A DNA stretch of 64,000 nucleotides from Arthrobacter sp. QXT-31 (GTDB taxonomy: Bacteria > Actinomycetota > Actinomycetes > Actinomycetales > Micrococcaceae), in assembly GCF_001969265.1 (NCBI RefSeq), contig NZ_CP019304.1, forward strand, positions 2,046,001 through 2,110,000, read 5' to 3'. The notes under the pieces were generated by a model, which was not told the origin of the DNA, made no database searches, and saw nothing but the letters and a program-made list of their open reading frames with translations. Positions within the stretch are counted from its first letter, which is position 1. The number at the start of each line of letters is the position of its first letter. Shown one piece after another: positions 50,615 to 59,109 of this stretch. Position numbers and translations under genes: made by a program.

Positions 50615-51968
50615 GGGTCAGCTCCTGGGTCAGGCTGTCGATGATCCGGTCATGCGCGCTCTTGGGCGGCTCTGCCGTCTCCTCCGGTGTGAATTTGAGG
50701 CGCTCAACGTGGGTGCCGGCCACCCGCTCAACGCGGAGCGTGCCGCCGTCGATGGCCACCTCGTCGCCGAGTTCCGGCATGCGGTCCAGCTGGTCAGCGA
50801 CGAAACCGGCCACGGTGTCATAGTCCTCGCCGTCGGGGACGGCGATGCCGGTGCGGTCCAGGAGCTCGTCCGGGCGCAGCGAAGCGTCGAAGGTGACGGA
50901 CCGTCCGGTCCTGACCACGCCCACCCGGGCACGGTCGTGCTCGTCCTCCAGTTCACCGACGATCTCCTCCACCAGGTCCTCCAGGGTGACGATGCCGGCC
51001 GTTCCGCCGTGCTCGTCGGAGACGATGGCCACCTGCAGGCCCTGCTTGCGGAGCAGCACCAGAAGGGAGTCGACGCCCATGGATTCGGGGACCATGAGCG
51101 GTTCGATCATCAGGTCGGCAGCCAGGACCCTGGCGCGTTCCTCGAGGGCGACGGCGAACGCCTGCTTGACATGGAGCACGCCGAGCACGTCGTCCCGGTC
51201 GCGGCCGATGACCGGAAACCGCGAGTAGCCGGTGGCGCTGGCCAGTGCGATGACCTGCTCGGCCGTGTCCTCCGTGTTCACTGCGGTCATCCGTACACGG
51301 GGGGTCATAACGTCGCCGGCGCTGTGCTCGGAGAAGCGCAGCGTCCGGTGCAGCAGGGCCGCGTGGTCCAGGTCGAGAACGCCTTCCACAGCGGAGCGGC
51401 GGACCAGCGAGCTCAGTTCCTCGGCGCTGCGGGCGCCCGAGAGTTCCTCCTTGGGTTCGATGCCGAAGGACCTGATAATGGCGTTCGCCGTATTGTTGAA
51501 CAGGAGGATGATGGGCTTGAACACCGTGGTGAACAGGGTCTGAAACGGGACTACCACCTTGGCGGTAGCCAGCGGCAGCGCGAGCGCGAAGTTCTTCGGA
51601 ACCAGCTCACCGATCACCATCGAGAAGATGGTGGCGATGAAAATCGCGACGACGGCACCCACCCCGGGCACGAAGCCTTCCGGGAGTCCGGCCGCCACCA
51701 GCGGTCCGCTCAGCAGCCTGCTGATGGCCGGCTCAAAGGTATAGCCCGTCAGGAGGGTGGTGAGGGTGATGCCCAGCTGCGCACCGGACAGGTGCGTCGA
51801 GGTGATTTTCAGGGCTTTGATGGTGGGGGCAAGGCGTTTCTCACCCCGGGCCTGGCGCGCTTCCAGGTCGTTGCGGTCAAGATTGACCAGGGCAAACTCG
51901 GATGCGACGAAGAATCCGGTGCCGACTGTCAGGATCAGGCCGATCCCGATCATGATCCATTCATTCAT
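50607..51968 (-). CDS. CNNM/CorC-family membrane protein, full-length
   Basis: The 453-residue protein has a CNNM domain (LTVGTGFFVASEFALVNLDRNDLEARQARGEKRL, VIGELVPKNFALALP), two CBS domains (VMTPRVRMTAVNTEDTAEQVIALASATGYSRFPVIG and GGTAGIVTLEDLVEEIVGELEDEHD), and the C-terminal CorC/HlyC domain (TVAGFVADQLDRMPELGDEVAIDGGTLRVERVAG). It probably helps export divalent cations. The ATG at 51968 is the first gene of a two-gene operon with the short CNNM protein. Such tandem pairs are common in actinobacteria and may form heterodimers. Confidence 0.93.
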   Translation of the reverse strand: MNEWIMIGIGLILTVGTGFFVASEFALVNLDRNDLEARQARGEKRLAPTIKALKITSTHLSGAQLGITLTTLLTGYTFEPAISRLLSGPLVAAGLPEGFVPGVGAVVAIFIATIFSMVIGELVPKNFALALPLATAKVVVPFQTLFTTVFKPIILLFNNTANAIIRSFGIEPKEELSGARSAEELSSLVRRSAVEGVLDLDHAALLHRTLRFSEHSAGDVMTPRVRMTAVNTEDTAEQVIALASATGYSRFPVIGRDRDDVLGVLHVKQAFAVALEERARVLAADLMIEPLMVPESMGVDSLLVLLRKQGLQVAIVSDEHGGTAGIVTLEDLVEEIVGELEDEHDRARVGVVRTGRSVTFDASLRPDELLDRTGIAVPDGEDYDTVAGFVADQLDRMPELGDEVAIDGGTLRVERVAGTHVERLKFTPEETAEPPKSAHDRIIDSLTQELTHE

Positions 51969-52114
51969 TGAGGGCGCCCCTCTCCCGTGCTAACCGGCGT
52001 GCCGGTCAAGAGGATGAGGGGCCAGGGCATATGTGAAGGAGGGTCGTCCATAGTGCATTCCACTATATCGGGTGTTTATCGCTGCCCCGTTGCTCCATCG
52101 CCAGGAGCGAACAG

Positions 52115-53254
52115 CTAGGCCTTCGGATACGCGGCCATCAGGGCTGCCGATGCAACCCAGACGATTCCGACGACGGCCAGGCTCAGCGCGCCGCCGAATC
52201 CGGTGGCAGAGGCGGCCAGGGCTGCGCCACCGGCCGAGGCACTGGCGCGAAGACCGGCGCCGACGGTGAATATCTGGGACCGGAGGTGCGGCGGGCTCAG
52301 ATGGTTGCGGAGGAAGAGCATCGCGGCGGCAGTGGACGCCGTGAAGACGCCCGACAGGCCGATTGCGACGACGGTCCAGGCCGTCCCGATCTCGACGGCG
52401 GCGCCGACGGTCAGCAGCCCGGTGGCGAAGAAACCGGCCGTCATGACGGCGTGGGGCCGGGCCTGCGTGGGACGCACTGTCTCGTACAGCGCACCCAGCA
52501 GGCTTCCGACGGCGAACGACGTCACCACGAGTGCGCCGTCGCTGGGCGAACCGATCCGTTCGATGGAAAGGGCGACGGCGGCGATCGCGAGGCCGCCCTG
52601 GCCAAGCTGGCTAAGCGTGGAGGCGGCGGTGACCACGGTCAGCGGGCGGTGGCTGGAGATCCAGTGCAGCCCTGCCACGACCGTCTGCCACGGTGAAACC
52701 CGGGGAGCCGAGTGCGGTCTCAGGGCGATGAAGCTGACGCTCACTGCCCCTGCAGCGGCGATGGCGGCCAGCACCGCGAGCGAGGCCGGGGCGGGCAGGA
52801 ACAGCGCCAGGATGGCAACAAAGGCCGGGCCCGCCACCGCCGAGACGTTGTAGGAAAGGGCGTCGTAGGCAAACGCCCGGCGGCTGTCAGGGATGACATC
52901 GGCGACGAAGCTGGAAAGTCCGCCCATGTAGAAGGGCGAGACAGCTCCCGCCACGGCCAGGCAGGTGAACACCAGCGGCAGCGGGAGCTGTCCGAGGAAT
53001 GCGGTTACGGCAAAGGCCATGGCGGTGAGCACTCCGGAAACGGCCACAAGCAGGGCGGGGCGCCTGGCCCGGTCCAGTGCGGCACCGGCGAGCGGCGCGG
53101 CAAGGACACTGGGTCCGAGGGACACGGCCACCAGCGCACCGCCGATCCCCACATCGTTCATCTGCTGCACGGCGAGGATGGGGATCGCGACGGCCGAACC
53201 GGCCATGGCCATCCTCGGGGGTATCGAAGCCGCAAGGTATCCGGACGCGCTCAT
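52115..53254 (-). CDS. MFS transporter, drug-efflux-like
   Basis: The 379-residue protein has about twelve helices. Motif A occurs in LAGAALDRARRPALLV after helix 2, and SSFVADVIPDSRRAFAYDALSYNVSAVAGP and LRNHLSPPHLRSQIFTVGAGLRASASAGG are typical of the NNP-like efflux branch. The substrate is unknown. No good Shine-Dalgarno precedes the ATG at 53254, and no in-frame alternative start was seen upstream. It lies 80 bp after the SDR gene on the same strand, so it may share the aldolase operon. Confidence 0.85.
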   Translation of the reverse strand: MSASGYLAASIPPRMAMAGSAVAIPILAVQQMNDVGIGGALVAVSLGPSVLAAPLAGAALDRARRPALLVAVSGVLTAMAFAVTAFLGQLPLPLVFTCLAVAGAVSPFYMGGLSSFVADVIPDSRRAFAYDALSYNVSAVAGPAFVAILALFLPAPASLAVLAAIAAAGAVSVSFIALRPHSAPRVSPWQTVVAGLHWISSHRPLTVVTAASTLSQLGQGGLAIAAVALSIERIGSPSDGALVVTSFAVGSLLGALYETVRPTQARPHAVMTAGFFATGLLTVGAAVEIGTAWTVVAIGLSGVFTASTAAAMLFLRNHLSPPHLRSQIFTVGAGLRASASAGGAALAASATGFGGALSLAVVGIVWVASAALMAAYPKA

Positions 53255-53334
53255 GGGCCGGCAGGGACCGCCTTTCTGGATGTGTTGCTTTGACCATAGT
53301 CCATCCCCGGCGGGTCCCCTGCCGGCGGCGATCC

Positions 53335-54093
53335 CTAAAACGGCAGCGGCAGCTTTGCCGTCCTGCCGCCGTCGAGCACCACAACCTCCCCGGTCAGGAA
53401 GCCCGACCGGCCACTGGCCAGGAAGACAGCCAGGTCCCCGACGTCCGTGGGGCGGCCCACCCGCCCCACGGGGTGCAGGCGGTCCAGCGCCTCCCGTGCG
53501 CCGGCCGCATCCGGCTGTGACTCAAGGTAGTTTTCGCTCAGCTCAGACGCGATCCACCCAGGGGCAATGGCATTGCAGCGGATGCCGTCCTTGCCCAGGT
53601 CCACTGCCATGGCGCGTGTCATTCCGTGGATGCCGGCCTTGGACGCACAGTAGGCGGCGTGGAGTGGATTCGCCGAAAGACCTTCGATGGATCCGATGTT
53701 GATGATGCTTCCGCCGCCCCGCCGCTGCATGTGCGGCAGGGCAGCCTGGGCCAGGAACAGCGGCGCACGCATGTTCACCGCCATCATCAGGTCCCATTCG
53801 TCCACCGTGATGTCTGCGACGCTGCGCTCAAACATGATGCCGGCGTTGTTCACCAGGATGTCGATGCCGCCGAAATGCCCGGCGGCGTTGTCGGCAGCCG
53901 CTTTGATGGCTGTGGTGTCACCAAGGTCGGCCCGGATACCGAGGACGCGCTGGTGCCGCAGCAGCTCCTCCCCCAGTTCCCGGCGCTGCACGACGGCGAC
54001 CTGGGCCCCCTCTTCCAGGAACCGGTCAACGATCCCGCGTCCTATACCCTGCCCGCCACCGGTGACCAGGGCGACTTTGCCTTCCAGCTCCAT
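53335..54093 (-). CDS. SDR family oxidoreductase, partner of the HpcH/HpaI aldolase
   Basis: The 252-residue classical SDR has ALVTGGGQGIGRGIVDRFLEEG, LVNNAGIM, a catalytic Ser in NIGSIEGLSANP, YCASKAGIHGMTRA and DGGRTAKLPLPF at the end. It oxidises a hydroxyl group, probably of a sugar or sugar acid, given the aldolase gene 21 bp upstream on the same transcript. AAGGA precedes the ATG by 7 bp. The exact substrate is not readable. Confidence 0.92.
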   Translation of the reverse strand: MELEGKVALVTGGGQGIGRGIVDRFLEEGAQVAVVQRRELGEELLRHQRVLGIRADLGDTTAIKAAADNAAGHFGGIDILVNNAGIMFERSVADITVDEWDLMMAVNMRAPLFLAQAALPHMQRRGGGSIINIGSIEGLSANPLHAAYCASKAGIHGMTRAMAVDLGKDGIRCNAIAPGWIASELSENYLESQPDAAGAREALDRLHPVGRVGRPTDVGDLAVFLASGRSGFLTGEVVVLDGGRTAKLPLPF

Positions 54094-54114
54094 GTTTTTG
54101 TCCTTCAGTTCCGG

Positions 54115-54939
54115 CTATTGCTGCATGGAGATGGATTGCTGCGCGGAGATGGATTGCTGCGCGTCGGCCTGCGCCGCCAGGACACTGCGGGTGGCGGTGG
54201 ACAGAAGCGAGTAGTCCGAGGCTATGGGCATGAAGCTGTATCCCCAGCTGATCGGCGCGGCGGACAGTTCGATGGAACCCGTGTAGATGCCAACGGGAAC
54301 ACCGGCGTCCGCGCAGCGGCGGGCGATGTCGCGCAGGATTCCGTCCGGATCCGCGGAGACCAGGGTGTCAAAGTCAACGCCGAGACTCAGCGAGAGGTCA
54401 TAAGGGCCAACAAAGATACCGTCGGGGTCGGCGGCCAGGATGGCATCGAGGTTCTCATAGCCCGCCTTCGTCTCCACCATGAGGATGGCCAGCGGATCAT
54501 CCGCCGGCACCCCGGGCGTCGGCTTCGCGTACCGGGGGGACCTCCGGACCGGCCCGTAGCTGCGGCCGCCCCGCGGAGGAAAGCGGCAGGCCGAAACCAG
54601 CGTGGAGGCCGCGGCGCCGCCCTCCACCGTGGGAAAAATGATGCCCTGGGCGCCGGCGTCGATCACGCGGCCTGCACTGCCGACGTCGTGTCCCGGCACG
54701 CGCACGATGGCCGGGACGCCGAAAACGTTGGCCGCGTCAATCAGTCCGAGCAGGTCACCGTACTCCGGCTGCCCGTGCTGCCCGTCGATCCCTACCCAGT
54801 CCGGACCTTCGGCGCAGATCAGCTCGATCGACGCCGCATCCTGCAGGTCAATCCAGACCCCGCGGCGCCCGCGGTCCGTGAGGTTTAGCTCGGGTGCCTG
54901 CAGCGGGCTGGGCCTGCTGGTCTCGCCGGGAATCTTCAT
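54115..54939 (-). CDS. HpcH/HpaI-family aldolase
   Basis: The 274-residue class II aldolase has GVWIDLQDAASIELICAEGPDWVGIDGQHG, GAQGIIFPTVEGGAAASTLVSACRFPPRGGRSYGP (Arg and Glu of the active site), LAILMVETKAGYENLDAILAADPDGIFVGPYDLSLSLG. It cleaves a 2-keto-3-deoxy acid into pyruvate and an aldehyde. The C-terminal tail QQSISAQQSISMQQ comes from an 18-bp tandem duplication in the gene and departs from usual family ends. GAGGAAGGAAG precedes the ATG at 54939. It is first in the operon, with two GTTCAT-type operators upstream. Confidence 0.9.
   Translation of the reverse strand: MKIPGETSRPSPLQAPELNLTDRGRRGVWIDLQDAASIELICAEGPDWVGIDGQHGQPEYGDLLGLIDAANVFGVPAIVRVPGHDVGSAGRVIDAGAQGIIFPTVEGGAAASTLVSACRFPPRGGRSYGPVRRSPRYAKPTPGVPADDPLAILMVETKAGYENLDAILAADPDGIFVGPYDLSLSLGVDFDTLVSADPDGILRDIARRCADAGVPVGIYTGSIELSAAPISWGYSFMPIASDYSLLSTATRSVLAAQADAQQSISAQQSISMQQ
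54127..54162 (-). repeat. Exact 18-bp tandem duplication in the aldolase C-terminus
   Basis: Two identical 18-bp units (54127-54144, 54145-54162), with a partial third (ATTGCTGCAT, 54117-54126), code for the repeat QQSISA. The reading frame is kept, so the protein simply gains six residues per unit before its stop. Confidence 0.95.
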
Positions 54940-55004
54940 GCTGCGCTTCCTTCCTCGAAGAGTGCCGCGACGTGGTGATGTGTCGCGGACCACTTTAGCT
55001 TTGC

Positions 55005-55039
55005 GTTCATCAAATAAACAACCTGTTCATTCTATGAAC
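55005..55039 (-). promoter_or_regulatory. Tandem GTTCAT-N3-ATGAAC operators before the aldolase operon
   Basis: GTTCATTCTATGAAC (55025-55039) is a perfect inverted repeat with a 3-base spacer. GTTCATCAAATAAAC (55005-55019) is the same with one mismatch. They lie 20 bp apart, about two helical turns, and 65-100 bp before the aldolase ATG. This suggests cooperative binding by a dimeric regulator, whose gene is not adjacent. Confidence 0.65.
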
Positions 55040-55040
55040 G

Positions 55041-55082
55041 GCAGCTGACGTGCCCGTAGAAGCAGCTGGCGTGCCCGTAGAA
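55041..55082. repeat. 21-bp tandem duplication in the aldolase/AlkD intergenic region
   Basis: Units 55041-55061 and 55062-55082 differ at one of 21 positions. Each contains CGTGCCCGTAGAA; after the second, TAGAAT (55077-55082 and onward) may serve as -10 for the AlkD-like gene. Confidence 0.9.
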
Positions 55083-55116
55083 TACGGCTGGAGGCAGCCG
55101 GCGAGCAGGAGCAGTG

Positions 55117-55788
55117 GTGACTGACACAACAATCCAGGCGGTGATGGCCGAACTGGCCGCGCTCGAGGATCCGGGGATGCGTGAGGCAAACCGGAAGCGC
55201 GGCGACGACCACGGTGTAAACCTGTCCAAACTGCGCGCCGTCGCGAAGCGGCTCAAGACCCAGCACGACCTAGCCATCGGCTTGTGGGCCACGGATGACA
55301 CCGCGGCCCGCCTGCTGGCGTTGCTGATCTGCCGCCCCAAGGCGTTCGGCGCGCAGGAACTGGACGCCATACTGCGGCAGGCGCGTTCGCCCAAGGTGCA
55401 TGACTGGCTGGTGAACTACGTGGTGAAGAAGAGCCCGCATGCCGAAGAATTGCGCGTCGCCTGGACCGACGACCCGGACCACGTGGTCGCGAGTGCCGGC
55501 TGGGCCCTGACCACGGAGCGGGTCGCAAAGAAGCCCGAGGGGCTCGACCTGCCGGGCCTGCTGGACACGATCGAGGCCGAGATGAAGGACGCCCCGGACC
55601 GCCTGCAGTGGGCGATGAACCATACCCTGGCGCAGATCGGCATCGAGCATGCCGAGCACCGTGCCCGGGCCATCGATATCGGCGAACGGCTGGAAGTCCT
55701 GAAGGACTACCCCACCCCGCCCAACTGCACGTCTCCCTTTGCCCCCGCCTGGATCCATGAGATGGTGAGCCGGCGGGGCGGGGCCTAA
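55117..55788 (+). CDS. DNA alkylation repair protein (AlkD-like HEAT repeats)
   Basis: This 223-residue all-helical protein is of the AlkD glycosylase-like family. It has NRKRGDDHGVNLSKLRAVAKRLKTQHDLAIGLWATDDTAARLLALLICRP, NYVVKKSPHAEELRVAWTDDPDHVVASAGWALTTERV, WAMNHTLAQIGIEH and YPTPPNCTSPFAPAWI. AlkD-type enzymes remove bulky alkylated bases without base flipping. This variant has the NCTSPFAP end found in a distinct actinobacterial subgroup, so glycosylase activity is likely but unproven. The second GTG (55117) is 6 bp after AGGAG and preferred to that at 55114. Confidence 0.85.
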   Translation: MTDTTIQAVMAELAALEDPGMREANRKRGDDHGVNLSKLRAVAKRLKTQHDLAIGLWATDDTAARLLALLICRPKAFGAQELDAILRQARSPKVHDWLVNYVVKKSPHAEELRVAWTDDPDHVVASAGWALTTERVAKKPEGLDLPGLLDTIEAEMKDAPDRLQWAMNHTLAQIGIEHAEHRARAIDIGERLEVLKDYPTPPNCTSPFAPAWIHEMVSRRGGA

Positions 55789-55799
55789 GGCATCTAACC

Positions 55800-56420
55800 C
55801 TACTTCGCGGCAATGGCCAGAAACCGGATGGGCAGGTCCAGCAGCTCCAGCGGACCGTGCGGGCCTTCGCCGTCCAGGAGCAGGGAATCGCCGGGTTCCA
55901 TCGTGTATTCGTACGCTCCGTGGCCGTAGACCATCCTGCCGTCGAGCATGTAGATGAACTCGGTGCCGGGGTGCTGGAAGAGCGGGAAGACGTCGGACGC
56001 GTCGGTCAGTGTCACCAGCGTGGGCTCGATGGCGTCGGTCCGCCCCTTCAGGGTCCCCAGCACCCGGTACTCGTGCCCGTGCTGGGTTCCGCTGCGCACC
56101 GTCAGGCTGCCCTGGCCGCTCTTGGTGAAGGTGGCGTCCCGGTCCGTATCCGCGCCGCGGAACAGCGCGGTGACCGGAATCTTCAGCCCGTCCGCCAGGC
56201 GCTGCAGGGTGGTGAGGGAGCAGGACGTGCTGGCGGTTTCAATCTTGGAGATCATCGCCTTGGACATGCCGGTCCGTGACGCCAGCTCTGACGCGGAGAG
56301 CCCGTTCGCCGTCCGGTAGTGGCGGACCTGGCCGGCAATGATCCGCTCGAGCTTGCCGGTCACGCCGTCGTCGGTATTCTCCGCGGCCGTGTCCCGCGCT
56401 TCGCCAGCCTGATCCGTCAT
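55800..56420 (-). CDS. XRE-family regulator with C-terminal cupin domain
   Basis: The 206-residue protein has an N-terminal HTH (IIAGQVRHYRTANGLSASELASRTGMSKAMISKIETASTSCSLTTLQRLADGLKIPVTALF). A cupin sensor follows (VFPLFQHPGTEFIYMLDGRMVYGHGAYEYTMEPGDSLLLDGEGPHGP). Such regulators bind a small metabolite in the cupin and control amine or amino-acid genes. The ATG overlaps the hydrolase stop by one base (TGATG), so it is the last gene of the nitrogen operon and likely its own regulator. Confidence 0.92.
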   Translation of the reverse strand: MTDQAGEARDTAAENTDDGVTGKLERIIAGQVRHYRTANGLSASELASRTGMSKAMISKIETASTSCSLTTLQRLADGLKIPVTALFRGADTDRDATFTKSGQGSLTVRSGTQHGHEYRVLGTLKGRTDAIEPTLVTLTDASDVFPLFQHPGTEFIYMLDGRMVYGHGAYEYTMEPGDSLLLDGEGPHGPLELLDLPIRFLAIAAK

Positions 56421-57739
56421 CAAGCCATCATAGGCGGAGCCTGCAGACCGGATCCGAGCGCCCGGGCCGTTCCCAGCAGGCCCGCAAGGGCCTCCGCCAG
56501 CGCGGCGGCACCTGCCTCCGCGTCGGCGTCGTCCACCAGTTCCTCGGGCGAGTGGGAGATGCCGGTGGGATTCCGCACGAACAGCATGGCGGTGGGAATG
56601 TGGCTGGCGAGCACCCCGGCGTCGTGCCCCGCCCCGGTGTCCAGGACCGGTGCCGCCGGAAGCAGGGCCTGGAGCTGGTCGCGCAGGCCGGCGTCGAAGT
56701 GCACCGTGGGGCTGAGGGATTCGACGCCGAACGTCACGGTGCAGTCTTCTTCCGCCGCCATCACCTGGGCGTTGAGGTGGATCGATTCCACCAGGGCTGC
56801 GGTGACCTCGTCACGGGGATGCCGGACGTCGATCCACATGTCCGCCCGGGAGGCGATGACGTTGGTCCCGCCGGGAACGGGCTGGAGCCGGCCCACCGTT
56901 GCCCGCGCATCCCGGTACTTCGCGGCGGTGTCCCTGATGCCGATCATGATCTTGGCTGCGGCAATCATGGGATCCCGGCGGTCCTTCATGAGCGTGGTTC
57001 CGGCGTGGTTTCCCTGGCCGTGCACCGACAGTTTCCACCGGCCGTGACCCAGGATCGAGGAGCCGATGGCCACCGGCCGGCCGAGGTCGGCCAGTCCCCT
57101 GCCCTGCTCGACGTGCAGCTCCACGAACACGCCCAGCTGGCTGAGGGTCCTGTGGTCGGCACCGATGAACCGGGGGTCCTGTCCGTTGGCTGTGGCCAGG
57201 TCGGCGTACGTGTTGCCGTCCGCGTCCTTCAGGTTGCGGGCCTTGTTCGGATCCAGCGCGCCGGTGAGCAGGCGTGAGCCCAGGCAAGCGACGCCGAAGC
57301 GGGAACCCTCCTCCTCGGGAAAGACGGCGATGACCAGCGGCCGCCGGGGACGGAACCCGCGGCTCTTCAGGATGTCGACGGCGACGAGCGCGGACGCGAC
57401 GCCGAGCGGCCCGTCATATTCTCCGCCGCCGGGCACCGAGTCCAGGTGGCTGCCGGAAACGACGGCGTCCCGGCGGGTGCCGGTTGCCGTGTCCCACCAG
57501 GCCCAGATGATGCCGTTCCCGTCGGTGTGGACGTCCAGCCCGCGCCGTTCGGCCTGCTCCACAAACCAGGCCCGGAGCCCGATTTCCGCGCAGGAGAAGA
57601 CCGGCCGGGAGTAGCCGCCGCGGCGGACGTCCGTTCCCACGCCGGAAATGTCGCGCAGGAGTCCGGCTACGGTATCGGTAGCCGCGGCGGCGCCGGCGCG
57701 GCCGGCGCCCGCCACGACAGGTTCGGGTGATTCCGGCAT
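56420..57739 (-). CDS. M20-family Zn-dependent amidohydrolase (allantoate/carbamoylase-like)
   Basis: The 439-residue protein is of the hydantoinase/carbamoylase group: VVSGSHLDSVPGGGEYDGPLGVASAL (metal-bridging Asp), VFPEEEGSRFGVACLGSRLL, FVELHVEQGRGLADLGRPVAIG, VHGQGNHAGTTLMKDRRDPM, and GAGHDAGVLASHIPTAMLFVRNPTGISHSPEE. Members hydrolyse allantoate, ureidoglycolate, N-carbamoyl amino acids or beta-ureido acids, often releasing ammonia and CO2. The ATG overlaps the previous stop (TAATG). Co-transcription with glutamate-synthase-like and glutamine-synthetase-like genes points to use of ureides or carbamoylated amines as nitrogen source. Confidence 0.9.
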   Translation of the reverse strand: MPESPEPVVAGAGRAGAAAATDTVAGLLRDISGVGTDVRRGGYSRPVFSCAEIGLRAWFVEQAERRGLDVHTDGNGIIWAWWDTATGTRRDAVVSGSHLDSVPGGGEYDGPLGVASALVAVDILKSRGFRPRRPLVIAVFPEEEGSRFGVACLGSRLLTGALDPNKARNLKDADGNTYADLATANGQDPRFIGADHRTLSQLGVFVELHVEQGRGLADLGRPVAIGSSILGHGRWKLSVHGQGNHAGTTLMKDRRDPMIAAAKIMIGIRDTAAKYRDARATVGRLQPVPGGTNVIASRADMWIDVRHPRDEVTAALVESIHLNAQVMAAEEDCTVTFGVESLSPTVHFDAGLRDQLQALLPAAPVLDTGAGHDAGVLASHIPTAMLFVRNPTGISHSPEELVDDADAEAGAAALAEALAGLLGTARALGSGLQAPPMMA

Positions 57740-59097
57740 TACTTCGCCCCGGGGATCCAGCTGGTGCCCGCGAGCGGGACCCGGGCCATGGCCGATGCCT
57801 CGATGGTCAGGGCCACCAGGTCCTCCGGCTCGAGGTTGCGCAGGTGGGACTTTCCGCAGGCCCGGGCGATGGTCTGCGCCTCCATGGTCAGGACGCGCAG
57901 GTAGTTGGCGAGGCGCCGTCCGCCCTCGATCGGGTCAAGCCGGGACGAGAGCTCCGGGTCCTGCGTGGTGATGCCGGCCGGGTCCCGGCCGGCCTGGAAG
58001 TCGTCGTAGAAGCCCGCTGCCGATCCCATGGCCGCGTATTCGGCCGCGTACCGGGGGTCGTTGTCACCCAGTGCGATCAGCGCCGCGGTGCCGATGGCCA
58101 CCGCGTCGGCGCCGAGGGCCATGGCCTTGGCAACGTCGGCCCCGGTGCGGATGCCGCCGGAGACGATGAGCTGGACCTTGCGGTGCAGGCCGAGTTCCTG
58201 CAGTGCCTGCACCGCCTGCGGAATGGCCGCGAGGGTGGGGATGCCGACGTTTTCGATGAACACCTGCTGCGTGGCGGCGGTGCCGCCCTGCATGCCATCG
58301 ACGACGACGACGTCGGCACCGGCTTTCACGGCCAGGGCGGTGTCGTAGTAGGGGCGGGACGCGCCGATCTTGACGTAGATGGGCGTCTTCCAGTCGGTGA
58401 TCTCACGGAGCTCGCCGATCTTGATTTCCAGGTCGTCAGGGCCGGTCCAGTCCGGGTGGCGGCTGGCGGAGCGCTGGTCGATGCCCACCGGCAGGGTGCG
58501 CATACCGGCCACGCGCTCGGTGATCTTCTGTCCGAGCAGCATGCCGCCGCCGCCGGGCTTGGCGCCCTGGCCGAGGACCACTTCGATCGCATCGGCCTTC
58601 CGGAGGTCATCCGGGTTCATGCCGTAGCGCGACGGCAGGTACTGGTACACGAGGTGCTTGGATTGTCCGCGCTCCTCCGGGGTCATGCCGCCGTCGCCGG
58701 TGGTGGTGGAGGTGCCCACCTCGCTGGCGCCGCGGCCCAGCGCTTCCTTGGCGTTGGCGGACAAGGCGCCGAAGCTCATGCCGGCGATGGTCACCGGGGT
58801 CTGCAGGTGCAGCGGCTTGGAGGCGTAGCGGTCACCGAGGACGACGTCGGTATCGCACTTTTCGCGGTAGCCCTCCAGGGGGTAGCGGGACATGGAGGCA
58901 CCGAGGAACAGCAGGTCATCGAAGTGCGGGACCTTGCGCTTGGCTCCCCAGCCGCGGATGTCGTAGACGCCGGTGGCGGCGGCCCGCTGGATGTCGGCGA
59001 TGGTGGCGCGGTCGAAGGTGGCTGATTCGCGCAGGCCCAGTTCTTCAACCTGCCGTGCGGGGAGGGCTGAGGGGGCGCCCAGGGAGGTGATGGTCAT
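57739..59097 (-). CDS. FMN-binding glutamate-synthase-like subunit (GltB central domain; GlxD/MgsC type)
   Basis: The 452-residue FMN barrel protein matches the synthase domain of glutamate synthase: VTIAGMSFGALSANAKEALGRGASEVGTSTTTGDGGM, AIEVVLGQGAKPGGGGMLLGQKI, YVKIGASRPYYDTALAVKAGADVVVVDGMQGGTAA, VSGGIRTGADVAKAMALGADAVAIG, and the tail CGKSHLRNLEPEDLVAL. It lacks the amidotransferase and GXGXG parts, which are coded by the two upstream genes. Such split sets form glutamate synthases or N-methylglutamate synthase. AAGGA precedes the ATG by 7 bp. Confidence 0.92.
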   Translation of the reverse strand: MTITSLGAPSALPARQVEELGLRESATFDRATIADIQRAAATGVYDIRGWGAKRKVPHFDDLLFLGASMSRYPLEGYREKCDTDVVLGDRYASKPLHLQTPVTIAGMSFGALSANAKEALGRGASEVGTSTTTGDGGMTPEERGQSKHLVYQYLPSRYGMNPDDLRKADAIEVVLGQGAKPGGGGMLLGQKITERVAGMRTLPVGIDQRSASRHPDWTGPDDLEIKIGELREITDWKTPIYVKIGASRPYYDTALAVKAGADVVVVDGMQGGTAATQQVFIENVGIPTLAAIPQAVQALQELGLHRKVQLIVSGGIRTGADVAKAMALGADAVAIGTAALIALGDNDPRYAAEYAAMGSAAGFYDDFQAGRDPAGITTQDPELSSRLDPIEGGRRLANYLRVLTMEAQTIARACGKSHLRNLEPEDLVALTIEASAMARVPLAGTSWIPGAK

Positions 59098-59109
59098 GGC
59101 GTTGTCCTT

